The translations under genes were made by a program, and so were the position numbers. Below the pieces are notes generated by a model, which was given only the letters and a program-made list of their open reading frames with translations, did not search any database and was not told where the DNA came from. Positions 1 through 7,604 of a stretch of DNA of 64,000 nt are shown in pieces (position 1 is the stretch's first letter; every line of letters begins with the position of its first letter). This DNA comes from Anaerosporomusa subterranea (lineage in GTDB: Bacteria > Bacillota > Negativicutes > Sporomusales > Acetonemataceae): positions 186,001-250,000 of the forward strand of contig NZ_LSGP01000025.1 in assembly GCF_001611555.1 (NCBI RefSeq). The letters run 5' to 3'.

Positions 1-459
1 CGAGCTATCTTGCCGCCACTGAGAAATCACGTTCCGCAATATATCTGTCAGACCAGGCCTGCCCCACTTGCTTTCTTTAGGGAAATAGGTACCCGCAAAG
101 AAAGGTCTTTTGTCCGGCGTCAATAAAACAGTCAGTGGCCAGCCGCCACTGCCTGTCAGCGCCTGGCAAACTTCCATATAAATATGATCAACGTCAGGCC
201 TTTCCTCGCGGTCGACTTTCACTGATATGAAGCCATCATTCAAGATAGCAGCTACGCCGTCATCCTCGAAAGATTCTCTTTCCATCACATGACACCAATG
301 GCAGCACGAGTATCCACTACTGAAGAACACTGGCTTATTTTCTTGCCTTGCTTTTTCAAATGCTTCATCGCACCAAGGATACCAATCTACTGGATTATAG
401 GCATGTTGGAGCAGATACGGGCTTTTTTCCTTTATCAAACGATTAGGCGTTTTGTCCAC
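1..459 (-). CDS. DUF255 thioredoxin-like protein, N-terminal part (cut by window edge)
   Basis: The reading frame runs off the left edge, so only about 153 N-terminal residues are seen. It starts at GTG 459, with AGGGGTG seven bases upstream. The segment has the hallmarks of the DUF255 (YyaL / spermatogenesis-associated protein 20) family: a start like [21 protein letters not shown], a thioredoxin-like CCHWCHVME motif near residue 50, and [10 protein letters not shown] further on. Full-length members are about 650-700 residues with a C-terminal glycan-hydrolase-like fold; their reaction is not well established. A second, truncated copy of the same 5' end lies at 1464-1658. Family assignment is firm; function is open. 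Confidence 0.9.
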   Translation of the reverse strand, partial: MDKTPNRLIKEKSPYLLQHAYNPVDWYPWCDEAFEKARQENKPVFFSSGYSCCHWCHVMERESFEDDGVAAILNDGFISVKVDREERPDVDHIYMEVCQALTGSGGWPLTVLLTPDKRPFFAGTYFPKESKWGRPGLTDILRNVISQWRQDSS

Positions 460-514
460 GAAATCACCCCTATGTATTAGTTACATTACATGGCACGTTC
501 ATGATTAGTATGTA

Positions 515-545
515 CAAAAAAACACCATCATTACGCTGATAGTGT
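515..545 (-). terminator. Rho-independent terminator
   Basis: Read on the minus strand, ACACTATCA and TGATGGTGT pair around a six-base loop with one mismatch and are followed by seven T. It would end transcripts coming from the 1277-579 gene group before the DUF255 gene. Confidence 0.6.
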
Positions 546-578
546 CATATGCTTTAGCTTTATACATTCCTGTTATCC

Positions 579-674
579 TTACATGCCGCCTAAATGGGCA
601 AGTAAATCTCGAATGGCTTGGGCGACTGTATGTAGGGGATAGGAACCAGCTTTTACAACTGCTGCTTTTGTCAT
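579..674 (-). pseudogene. 5' fragment of a DUF362 family gene
   Basis: A 31-codon frame with a good start (ATG 674, GGAG eight bases upstream) begins MTKAAVVKAGSY and ends LLAHLGGM before TAA. The sequence matches the opening of DUF362 proteins (Fe-S cluster associated, normally 300 or more residues), where an LGGM motif is followed by a conserved KPGD segment that is absent here. The stop falls inside TTACATGCC, which is the core of the dispersed repeat of this window. I read it as a gene start cut off by a rearrangement. Family assignment rests on a short stretch. Confidence 0.5.
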
Positions 675-692
675 GTGCAGCACTCCATATTA

Positions 693-1010
693 CTAAAATT
701 CGTCGAAATTCACTTTATTCTCTATCTTGTAACTATTACCAACTTTTAATTCAATTAACTGAATTACTTGAGCCAATTGGCTTAAAAATTCTTTTTTCTT
801 TACTTCGTCCGCAAACCCTTTATATCTAAACTCAATCTTATTATCAATAAAAAGACTTTCATATGTACTTTGAACCTCATTTAGCAGTTCTTCAATTGCT
901 TTTTCACCTTTCAATTCATCAATTAAATCATTCTTTATTAGTTCACCTTGTTCATTATACACCCACATTGGATAACATTTATAATCCAAAAGCATCTTAA
1001 TTTTTTTCAC
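693..1010 (-). CDS. Hypothetical protein, possibly immunity-like
   Basis: 105 residues, GTG start at 1010 with GGAG six bases upstream. No signal peptide or membrane segment. It opens MKKIKMLLDYKCYPMWVYNE and is rich in acidic and lysine residues, a composition common in small cytosolic immunity proteins found near polymorphic toxins. It follows the DUF1871 gene by 21 bases and is very likely cotranscribed. I do not recognise the family with certainty; no toxin gene is visible in the window. Confidence 0.65.
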   Translation of the reverse strand: MKKIKMLLDYKCYPMWVYNEQGELIKNDLIDELKGEKAIEELLNEVQSTYESLFIDNKIEFRYKGFADEVKKKEFLSQLAQVIQLIELKVGNSYKIENKVNFDEF

Positions 1011-1031
1011 TTTTTACTCCTCCGCTTTAAC

Positions 1032-1277
1032 TCATTTTTCTAATGCCATTATTTTTTTCGCAATAATGGCGCAATCCTCAACGCTCTTTTTAAATAGTTC
1101 CTTACCACATGTCTCCAGAAAAATATCATAAATTATTTGAGCTACTTCAAACTCATTAGAAATATCATTTATGATATTTCTAATCATTTTAATTTCCAAT
1201 TCATATTCATCATCTGGCGCATGTGACATTAAGTCTATAGGGTCCCATTCATTTATTATTTCAGTTAATCTATCCAA
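1032..1277 (-). CDS. DUF1871 family protein
   Basis: 81 residues, TTG start at 1277 preceded by AGGAGG at ten bases. The N-terminus (IINEWDPIDLM, then a DEYELE stretch) is typical of DUF1871 (Bacillus YugE-like) proteins, small all-helical proteins often found as orphan immunity-type genes. It heads a two-gene operon with the 105-residue protein downstream. Function unknown; the immunity role is inference from family context. Confidence 0.7.
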   Translation of the reverse strand: MDRLTEIINEWDPIDLMSHAPDDEYELEIKMIRNIINDISNEFEVAQIIYDIFLETCGKELFKKSVEDCAIIAKKIMALEK

Positions 1278-1419
1278 ACAAGACTAACCTCCTTTGGATG
1301 AAGTGATGTCTATTTAGCAACTAGTTTTATTTAGGATTAGCACAATCTTGCCGTTACCCTCAATCTACCATTTTTATAAACATTAGCCAACTATACAAAT
1401 AATCCTGCAAATATAAAAA

Positions 1420-1437
1420 CCAGCATGCAAATGCTGG
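1420..1437 (-). terminator. Rho-independent terminator
   Basis: CCAGCAT / ATGCTGG stem with a four-base loop followed on the minus strand by five T. It lies just after the truncated DUF255 copy, so that fragment may still form its own transcript. Confidence 0.6.
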
Positions 1438-1463
1438 CGATATCCATATAAACTATTATATAT

Positions 1464-1658
1464 TTAGTTCCACGAGCCGACATGGCACCAGTGACATGTA
1501 CTATAGCCGACACTCAAAAACACAGGTTTATTTTCAGACCTCGCCTTCGCAAACGCCTCTTCACCCCACGGATACCAATCCACGGGATTATAGGCATGCT
1601 GAAGCAAATAGGGCGATTTTTCATGTATCAGGCGATTGGGGTTACGGTTTTGCTCCAT
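1464..1658 (-). pseudogene. Truncated second DUF255 gene (5' end only)
   Basis: An ATG at 1658 with GAAAGGTG upstream opens a frame very close to that of the gene at the left edge ([20 protein letters not shown], then CHWCHV), but it leaves the family consensus right after the CHWCHV motif and stops four residues later (GSWN). The DNA differs from the first copy at many sites, so this is an old paralogue rather than a recent duplication. About 90 percent of the gene is missing. GTG 1667 or ATG 1664 are alternative starts. Confidence 0.8.
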
Positions 1659-1702
1659 GTCCATCACCTTTCCAAACGTACGTGCTTATATTATAGCCAA
1701 AA

Positions 1703-1733
1703 ACCGGCCTCACCATGAAAGATGATTGGCCGG
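1703..1733. other. Stem-loop in intergenic region
   Basis: ACCGGCC and GGCCGGT are separated by 17 bases upstream of the truncated DUF255 copy. Role unknown; it could be a weak terminator or an operator. Confidence 0.35.
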
Positions 1734-1862
1734 TTAATTTGGAAACAAACTTATTTAATTCAACAAATAAGCCCCCGAGGGCTGGGGAGGGTATATTCAT
1801 TAGGAAAAACTAAATTTGGCCAAACCATCAATAAATGATTCCTTTAGATTATAATCATATAC

Positions 1863-2032
1863 CTAATATTCCATTACATGCCATTCCGAAAGATAAGGAA
1901 TAACAATTGGCATCAGGGCTAAGTCCATAAATGACTGGCCTTCCAGCTCATCAATTTACTTCTATAACATGCGACGCTATATAACCCAATCTAAAAATAG
2001 ACATTAGACAATAATTTGCCTAATGTCTATTC
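1863..2032. repeat. Dispersed repeat, copy 1 (partial)
   Basis: Contains two of the TTYYATNACATGCCAY-like motifs (near 1869 and 1960) and ends in a hairpin, AATAGACATTAG / CTAATGTCTATT (about 1994-2032). The left part of the full repeat is missing. The rest of the 1659-2112 gap shows no gene. Confidence 0.7.
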
Positions 2033-2112
2033 CTTCACCATCGATTAGAACTATTATTTAGATCACCCAGAACCCCTGGAGGCATTTCCATCAATAATGG
2101 TTCCCATTATGC

Positions 2113-2805
2113 TCATTTTATAGGGGTGCAGATGTCATATAATTCCACTAAACTTGTGACCGTGTATGTACTTTGAATTTCTGCAGAGCATTTTTGTGAC
2201 TTTGTGTTAATCCAGCACGTATCAATTCCTGACAGAAGGCCACCTTTTATATCTGTATTTAATGAATCCCCGATAATAAGTGCTTCCTTTATATTAAAAT
2301 CTTTAATATGACTCATCACGTAATCGAAAAATTCTTTTGATGGCTTTTGAAATCCAATGCTTTGAGAATCAAAGATGTCTTCAAAAAATTCATATAAGCC
2401 TGACTGCTTCAATCGCTTTATCTGAGTTTTGGTTATACCATTAGTGATAACAAACAGTCTATGGGATACAGATAAGCTCTGACACACTTCTAAAGCGCCT
2501 TCCATATGCTGACATCCATTGCCCAAAAGTTCTCTATACAGATTTTCCCATTCAATTCCATCCACAACTTTTCCCAGTCTTAACATAGTTTCTGAAAATC
2601 TTGAGTTTAGCACATCATCTAATACAATATTTCCATTTTCATAATCAGCCCATAGTTGTTTGTTGACGGAATTATATACTCGAAACAACTCATCCGAAAA
2701 AGTATATTCGTGTTGCTGAAACAATTTGTTTAACGAATCAGTTTCATTAGCGCCGAAATCTAACAATGTATCATCTAAATCAAATAGAAGTATTTTATAA
2801 CTCAT
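2113..2805 (-). CDS. HAD-family phosphatase, YjjG/YfnB type
   Basis: 230 residues, ATG with GGGGAG upstream. All four HAD motifs are visible: DLDDTL at residues 9-14 (nucleophile Asp), ITNG near 120 (motif II), the lysine in QKPSKEFF near 155, and GDSLNTDI near 180 (acidic Mg site). The cap region and length fit the YjjG/YfnB group, which removes phosphate from non-canonical pyrimidine nucleotides (house-cleaning). The substrate is inferred from family. It appears monocistronic, cytosolic, and flanked by dispersed repeat DNA. Confidence 0.85.
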   Translation of the reverse strand: MSYKILLFDLDDTLLDFGANETDSLNKLFQQHEYTFSDELFRVYNSVNKQLWADYENGNIVLDDVLNSRFSETMLRLGKVVDGIEWENLYRELLGNGCQHMEGALEVCQSLSVSHRLFVITNGITKTQIKRLKQSGLYEFFEDIFDSQSIGFQKPSKEFFDYVMSHIKDFNIKEALIIGDSLNTDIKGGLLSGIDTCWINTKSQKCSAEIQSTYTVTSLVELYDICTPIK

Positions 2806-2868
2806 TTTTTCTCCCCTAAAATATCAATATGAGTATAAACTAAAGTATTTACTAGAAATCGAGACCTA

Positions 2869-2900
2869 TGGTGCGTTCGGGAGAACTCGAACCACCGACC
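2869..2900 (-). other. tRNA 3'-end-like fragment
   Basis: On the minus strand this reads like the T arm and acceptor end of a tRNA: GGTCGGTGGTTCGAG, then TCTCCCGAACGCACCA with an encoded CCA. The T stem pairs imperfectly and no D or anticodon arm is found upstream, so it is not a functional tRNA. Such fragments are often left as attachment sites by integrating elements. No integrase is nearby. Confidence 0.35.
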
Positions 2901-2922
2901 AAAGCATAAAAAGGAATCCATG

Positions 2923-4338
2923 TTACAAATTCCAGGCTTGCGACAATAGCTCAATCCCCTTTTCCAACTCATCAGGATTCATCCTACCGAATCCAAGCAT
3001 TACTCTCGTGGGATAATAATTCTTGCATTGATAAGTATCGGAGAGTGGTAACATTCGGACATTTTTCTCCCAAGCACGACTAATAAGATCCTTTTCATCA
3101 AGAAAACCATTGGCTAACTCTAAAACAACATGGAGACCTGCCCCTTGCCCTAAAATCTTAACTTGATCGCCAAAATGACGATCAATGGATTGAATGAGTG
3201 CATCGTGTTTCTTTTTATACATTGTTCGCATCTTCCGCAGATGTCGTTCCCAATATCCTTGCCTCATAAATTTATATAGTGCTCTTTGTTCTAATAATGA
3301 AACCGTAGCTGCGTAATTACGGAATAGCTTGTTATATATACTAAGCAAGCGATATGGCAAAACCATATAGCTTGCTCGTAGAGCGGGAGATAGAACTTTG
3401 GAGAAAGTACCTACATATATTATGTCTCCTTCGGGATGTAATCCTTGTAGGGCAGGAATGGGTTTTCCGTGATACCTGAGTTCGCTATCATAGTCGTCTT
3501 CAATAATTACTCCCCCAACGTTTTCTGCCCAATTAATTAGCCTTAGCCGGTTTTCCACCGGCATAACATTTCCTAATGGGAATTGATGGGATGGAGTAAC
3601 ATGTATAACAGTGCTATTGGTTTTCTTTAAATAGTCCAAGCTTATGCCGTCTGAATTTACCGGAATGGGATTGAGGAGAAATGAATAATTTTGAAAAACG
3701 GATCTTGGAATCCAGTGACCAGGGTCTTCGAACGCAAATGCTGAGTGATTACCTAGCAATATTTGAGCTAGGATGGACATACTATCTTGTAGACCACAAC
3801 AAACGACAATTTGCTCAGGATCGCAAGAAACACCGCGAAACCGCTCCAGATATCGCTGAATCTCATAGCGCAGATCAAATTCCCCTTGGGGATCGCAATA
3901 TAGTGTAAACTGTTCAGGATTTTCCTGTAGACAATTCGTTAAGAGTTTACTCCAAATCTTACCAGGAAAGCTTTCTGGCGAAAGACAAGCTGGATGAAAA
4001 TCAAACGAAAATGTCTTCCCATCTCCAAAAGCTGGTTCTATGAGAGTAGCTGTTTTTCGACAAGGGCGAGAAATATATTCTTGGTCTAGAAGTGAAACAT
4101 AGTATCCACTTCGCGGTCTACTGTATATAAAACCCTCAGTATATAATTGTTCATAAGCATACTCCACTGTATTGCGGCTTACAGATAGTTCAACAGATAA
4201 ATTCCTGATGGATGGAAGCTTAGTGTTTGGAATCAGTTTTCCTGATAAGATTTGATTTTTAATCTGATTATAAATTTTAACATGTAACGGCCGACGATCT
4301 TTGCAATCCAAAATAAACATCAAATCACCAACAAACAT
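2923..4338 (-). CDS. MocR/PdxR-type transcriptional regulator (GntR helix-turn-helix plus aminotransferase domain)
   Basis: 471 residues. A winged helix of the GntR type covers about residues 15-80 (KLPSIRNLSVELSVSRNTVE). An aminotransferase class I fold follows, with the pyridoxal phosphate lysine in GTFSKVLSPALR near residue 315 and the cofactor aspartate region EDDYDSEL near 285. MocR proteins sense PLP or an amino compound and usually control a divergent gene; here the neighbour is a flavin split-barrel oxidase starting at 4509, which fits. No clear Shine-Dalgarno site precedes ATG 4338; ATG 4320 with GGTGAT is an alternative. Confidence 0.88.
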   Translation of the reverse strand: MFVGDLMFILDCKDRRPLHVKIYNQIKNQILSGKLIPNTKLPSIRNLSVELSVSRNTVEYAYEQLYTEGFIYSRPRSGYYVSLLDQEYISRPCRKTATLIEPAFGDGKTFSFDFHPACLSPESFPGKIWSKLLTNCLQENPEQFTLYCDPQGEFDLRYEIQRYLERFRGVSCDPEQIVVCCGLQDSMSILAQILLGNHSAFAFEDPGHWIPRSVFQNYSFLLNPIPVNSDGISLDYLKKTNSTVIHVTPSHQFPLGNVMPVENRLRLINWAENVGGVIIEDDYDSELRYHGKPIPALQGLHPEGDIIYVGTFSKVLSPALRASYMVLPYRLLSIYNKLFRNYAATVSLLEQRALYKFMRQGYWERHLRKMRTMYKKKHDALIQSIDRHFGDQVKILGQGAGLHVVLELANGFLDEKDLISRAWEKNVRMLPLSDTYQCKNYYPTRVMLGFGRMNPDELEKGIELLSQAWNL

Positions 4339-4406
4339 CTTTAATTCAGGAGCTTGCTATCGTCATTATAACTATGCGTAATAAGCAGTGTCAAGGTTAG
4401 TCGCCT

Positions 4407-4458
4407 AAACTGACCCCATACTATTTCTCAAATCTGTCTCTACTGTCAGGGTCAGTTT
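4407..4458. promoter_or_regulatory. Inverted repeat in MocR divergent promoter region
   Basis: AAACTGACCC (4407-4416) and GGGTCAGTTT (4449-4458) form a perfect 10-bp inverted repeat with a 32-base spacer between the two divergent genes. This is a good candidate MocR operator; binding is inferred from position only. Confidence 0.5.
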
Positions 4459-4508
4459 TTATATATACTATATCTTACCTGATATTCTAAATGAAAGGAC
4501 GTATTATT

Positions 4509-4886
4509 GTGCTAAACGAAAAATTATTGGCGATTCTTTCTCATCCTGTAGATGGATGCGTTTCTATTGTAACTACCGGTGTCGATGGTCCTCATCTAGT
4601 TAATACCTGGAATAGCTATATCGAAGTAACTCCTAATGACAAGCTCCTTATTCCAGCTGCCGGCTTTGTAAAAACCGAAAGAAACCTTTCAACTCACAAC
4701 GAAGCAATCCTTTCCATTGCCAACAGAGAAGTTGAGGGCTACAAAGGGACCGGAACAGGTTTTATCGTGAAAGGAGGCACTCGTTTTATAAAATCCGGTG
4801 AAGACTTTGATCGTATGAAGGAAAAATTCTCATGGATTCGCGCTGTCTTGGAGATAACGGTGACATCTGCAAAACAAATGCTTTAA
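4509..4886 (+). CDS. Pyridoxamine 5'-phosphate oxidase-like flavoprotein
   Basis: About 125 residues in the FMN-binding split-barrel fold: an N-terminal helix LLAILSHPVDGCVSI, a strand ending LVNTWNSYIEV, and LIPAAGFVKTERNL, where FMN phosphate contacts usually lie. I chose GTG 4509 because AAAGGA lies nine bases upstream; an in-frame ATG at 4491 lies upstream of that site. Divergent from the MocR regulator, which probably controls it. The exact substrate cannot be told from sequence. Confidence 0.75.
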   Translation: MLNEKLLAILSHPVDGCVSIVTTGVDGPHLVNTWNSYIEVTPNDKLLIPAAGFVKTERNLSTHNEAILSIANREVEGYKGTGTGFIVKGGTRFIKSGEDFDRMKEKFSWIRAVLEITVTSAKQML

Positions 4887-4982
4887 CATAAAGCTGGATC
4901 TTTCCATATAAATATTCTAGAATATAATTTCTAAAATTAATATGTAAAAGAAGAATATGATATACAGGTAGTACAAATTAAA

Positions 4983-5016
4983 GGATATCTGCGCACTTGC
5001 GCGGATATCTTTTTTG
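4983..5016 (+). terminator. Rho-independent terminator
   Basis: GATATC-T-GCGC and GCGC-G-GATATC pair around a four-base loop and are followed by six T. It ends the 4509 transcript. Confidence 0.8.
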
Positions 5017-5062
5017 ACCTTAAGCTTTATGCAAGGCCACGAATTTCATAACTCTTTAAATT

Positions 5063-5312
5063 ATTACTTTTATGGACATGACATCACTGTCACTTAAAAA
5101 AATATTTACAAATCTTGAAGAGCCAGCAAATCCAAGCCCTGTAAGGCTCTATCGCCTCTTCTATTACATGTCATCTAATGTTCCATTACATGCCATGCAA
5201 AATCTGTTAGAACCATATGGTATCTAACTTTGTAAGTCCTTAAATTCACTTCCATAACATGCCAAGAAGCATAAATAGACATTAGTCAATAATTTTGACC
5301 AATGTCTATTTA
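5063..5312. repeat. Dispersed repeat, copy 2 (near complete)
   Basis: Starts with ATTACTTTTATGGACATG and carries the spaced ACATGCCA-like motifs near 5076, 5164, 5185 and 5254, ending in the hairpin AAATAGACATTAGTCAA / TTGACCAATGTCTATTT. No coding frame matches anything. It fills most of the 4887-5405 gap. Confidence 0.8.
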
Positions 5313-5405
5313 TAGCGTGAATCAGAATTACCCAGTACCTCTGGAAACAACTAAAAGTAAGTCTAATGGGAAAATATATAACCTATCCTAACGTATCGTT
5401 GAATA

Positions 5406-5842
5406 TCAACATTTTAGTTTCTTTTTAAATCCCTTATGTGTAATAGGACTATATCCTACAGATTCATAAAAATTACAAGCATCAATTCTATTAGTTTCTG
5501 TTACAAGAATAATTTGAGTGCAATTTTTATTAGCAGCGATTTTTTCTAACTCAGAAATCAATGCTTTGCCTACTCCTTATTTCTGTGATCATTGTCAACT
5601 ATCATGTTTTCCAGAACCATAAATGGTTCGCAACAGCCATATAACTCCTCACAGATAACTCCCATTACGGAACCAATCAGCCGTCCATTGTCAACAGCGC
5701 TCAATAATACATGTGTACTGCTTTCGGAAAATTTATTAAACTGATTATACATTGTATCAATACAAGAATCTTCATTCCAGAATTGTTTGTATAATTGTGC
5801 TAATTCAGGGATATCATCTGCGACCATTTGACGTATCATCAT
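5406..5842 (-). pseudogene. GNAT acetyltransferase with one frameshift
   Basis: The first 90 codons (from ATG 5842) give the N-terminal half of an acetyl-CoA-dependent N-acetyltransferase, ending VDNDHRNKE then a stop. The next frame continues without a gap: GVGKALISELEKIAANKN, then a C-terminal NFYESVGY. Adding one G at about 5573-5578 restores a full ~145-residue protein with the acetyl-CoA loop (R-N-K-G-V-G-K-A). This is a single-base deletion or a sequencing error. Substrate unknown. Confidence 0.75.
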
Positions 5843-5882
5843 CCTTACACCTCCAAAAATGCAAAGGGCGGTTCAGTTGGAT

Positions 5883-5934
5883 GTCAGCGGGACGGGGTTG
5901 CTGACGCTCTTAGCATTAAATGTTAATAACGCCG
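5883..5934. repeat. Hairpin repeat flanking the pentapeptide pseudogene, copy 1
   Basis: GTCAGC / GCTGAC stem (5883-5905) with GACGGGGTT in the loop, followed by TAGCATT..GTTAATAAC. A similar unit lies at 6633-6684 on the other side of the pseudogene. Confidence 0.55.
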
Positions 5935-5944
5935 TCCCTCACTC

Positions 5945-6607
5945 CTAATCTTTGATAATCAAGCCAAATAATTTTGAAAAACCAACTGCTTGCTGTGGGG
6001 AAACGATACACCCTTGCACATCTTCTATGGTAACACCAATCTGTCTAAACTCACAGCTACTTAAATCAATGCCTGCTAGTTTAGTACCAGATAATTGAAT
6101 CTGATCTAAACTTGAATTCGAAAAATGCACATGGAGTAGTGTTGATTTATAAAAATCGGCATTAGCTAATGAACTATTATGAAACTTCACCTGTTTGCAA
6201 TTTACATTACGAAAGGTAGCATAGTCCCCATAGCAGTTATCAAATAGTACATTGCGCAAAGTTGCTCCTAATAGATTAATCCCTAAAATTTTACAATTTT
6301 TTATCTCAACTTGATGCATGATAGCTTCATTAAAGTCTACATTTGATAAATCACAATTTACAAAAATAACATTGGTTAATTCTAATCTGCTAAAATTAAC
6401 TTTTTAAAAAATTACATTTTTAAATATGACCTTATCAAAACACACACGTTCTGTCCTTTGATTCTCAATTATACAATTACTGATTATTCCCATTTCAAAA
6501 TAATCTTCATTACAAATTCATCTGTCTGAAAATATAACTTCAGCTAATTCTTCCGGAATATCTGGTAATAAAATCTTCAAATGTGTTTGTAGCTTCCTAA
6601 TCCTAAT
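5945..6607 (-). pseudogene. Pentapeptide-repeat protein with two in-frame stop codons
   Basis: The visible ORF (ATG 6319 to 5945) is the second half of a longer frame. Upstream the same frame continues as KVNFSRLELTNVIFVNCDLS, and before that VCFDKVIFKNVIF and LLPDIPEELAEVIF. TAA at 6404-6406 and TGA at 6518-6520 break it. The five-residue periodicity with central L or F (A-D/N-L-x-x like) is that of right-handed pentapeptide helices. A ribosome site (GGGGGAGG) sits at 6610-6617 but the start codon is unclear (ATT 6607). Function unknown; the gene looks inactive. Confidence 0.7.
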
Positions 6608-6632
6608 AACCTCCCCCAGAATATATAAAGAG

Positions 6633-6684
6633 AGTGTCAGCGAGACGGGGTTACTGACACTGCTCGGCATTGGTTGTCAATAAC
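6633..6684. repeat. Hairpin repeat flanking the pentapeptide pseudogene, copy 2
   Basis: AGTGTCAG / CTGACACT stem (6633-6661) with GACGGGGTT in the loop, then GGCATT..GTCAATAAC. It shares the loop with the 5883 copy, while the stem is different and longer. Confidence 0.55.
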
Positions 6685-6736
6685 TCCACGTTTAACTAAC
6701 ATATCATTTATATATTTAACTTGTTCGCTATTAACT

Positions 6737-6777
6737 ACTAGAGCCATAGCTATCGCAATAGTAGCTATGGCTCTAGT
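6737..6777. other. 16-bp perfect stem-loop
   Basis: ACTAGAGCCATAGCTA and TAGCTATGGCTCTAGT flank a nine-base loop. There is no T run on either strand, so it is not a classic terminator. It sits just before repeat copy 3. Confidence 0.6.
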
Positions 6778-6804
6778 TCGATATTTTACTTATTTCCCCT
6801 GCAA

Positions 6805-7069
6805 AAATGTTACTTTTATGGACGTGCCACCAATGTCACTTAAAAAACTGTTTACAAATCTTGAAGAGCCAGCAAAACCAAGCCCTGTAAGGCTCTATCG
6901 CCCCTTCTATTACATGTCATCTAATATTCTATTACATGCCATACAAAATCTGTATAAGCCATATATTATCTAACTTTGCAAACTCGTAAATTCACTTCCA
7001 TAACATGCCACGCTGAAGAATCGAATCTCAAAATAGACATTAGTCAGCACTTTGACTAATGTCTATTTC
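6805..7069. repeat. Dispersed repeat, copy 3 (near complete)
   Basis: AATGTTACTTTTATGGACGTGCCACC at the left (two blocks), motifs near 6820, 6908, 6929 and 7000, and the end hairpin AAATAGACATTAGTCA / TGACTAATGTCTATTT at 7031-7068. Together with the stem-loop at 6737 it fills the 6608-7146 gap. Confidence 0.8.
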
Positions 7070-7146
7070 CTTTACCTGTACCCTTCCCTTTCTGCCTAGA
7101 AGTAATTTAACCGACCTATATAAAGTTAAAAACTTAGTCATACAAA

Positions 7147-7497
7147 TTATCTCTTTGACTTAATGCCTTCAAAAACATAGTTTATTAATGCTTCTATAAA
7201 AGGTTCATCTAATTTTTCACCTGTTACTAATAATCGATAAAAAAGCGGACCATAAATTAGGTCAATACTCAATTCAATATCCAAGTCTTTCTTCAATTCT
7301 CCTCGATGCACCCCACGCTCTAAGATGCGTCGCGAATCAAGTCTTCTAGGGTTAAAATATCTTGATCGATATTCCTCTGCCAACTTTAAATCAAATTGTC
7401 CTTCTGCAATTAGCTCATTGATTACTTTTCCTTCTCTGCTAGTTAAAAACCGAGCTAAATTGGTAACTTGAATTACTATATCATTGATAACTGAACG
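7147..7497 (-). pseudogene. TetR-family repressor, C-terminal ligand domain only
   Basis: The frame holds the helical C-terminal half of a TetR protein (ERSVINDIVIQVTNLARFL, then RGELKKDLDIELSIDLIYGP and a C-terminal FEGIKSKR). The expected N-terminal helix-turn-helix of about 50 residues is missing: immediately upstream lie stop codons and two operator-like palindromes. ATG 7383 opens only the last 78 codons. It looks like a deletion derivative of the repressor of the divergent MFS gene, which may therefore be constitutive. Confidence 0.65.
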
Positions 7498-7535
7498 TTC
7501 AGTTTACAATAGGTCTATCGAAACCGAACGTTTAG
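7489..7535. promoter_or_regulatory. Tandem TetR-type operators
   Basis: A perfect palindrome CTGAACGTTCAG (7491-7502, AAC/GTT flanks extend it) and an imperfect copy CCGAACGTTTAG (7524-7535) lie upstream of the MFS gene. Spacing and form fit paired TetR operators. Confidence 0.6.
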
Positions 7536-7604
7536 TATTGTATTTAATTACATAATACCATATAAACGTAAAAGAAAAAAATAAACTAAGGACGGGATTG
7601 TCAT

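Noticed and set aside
542-829. 95-codon plus-strand frame near the left edge
   Set aside because: Opposite the hypothetical minus-strand gene and DUF362 fragment; hydrophobic by chance.
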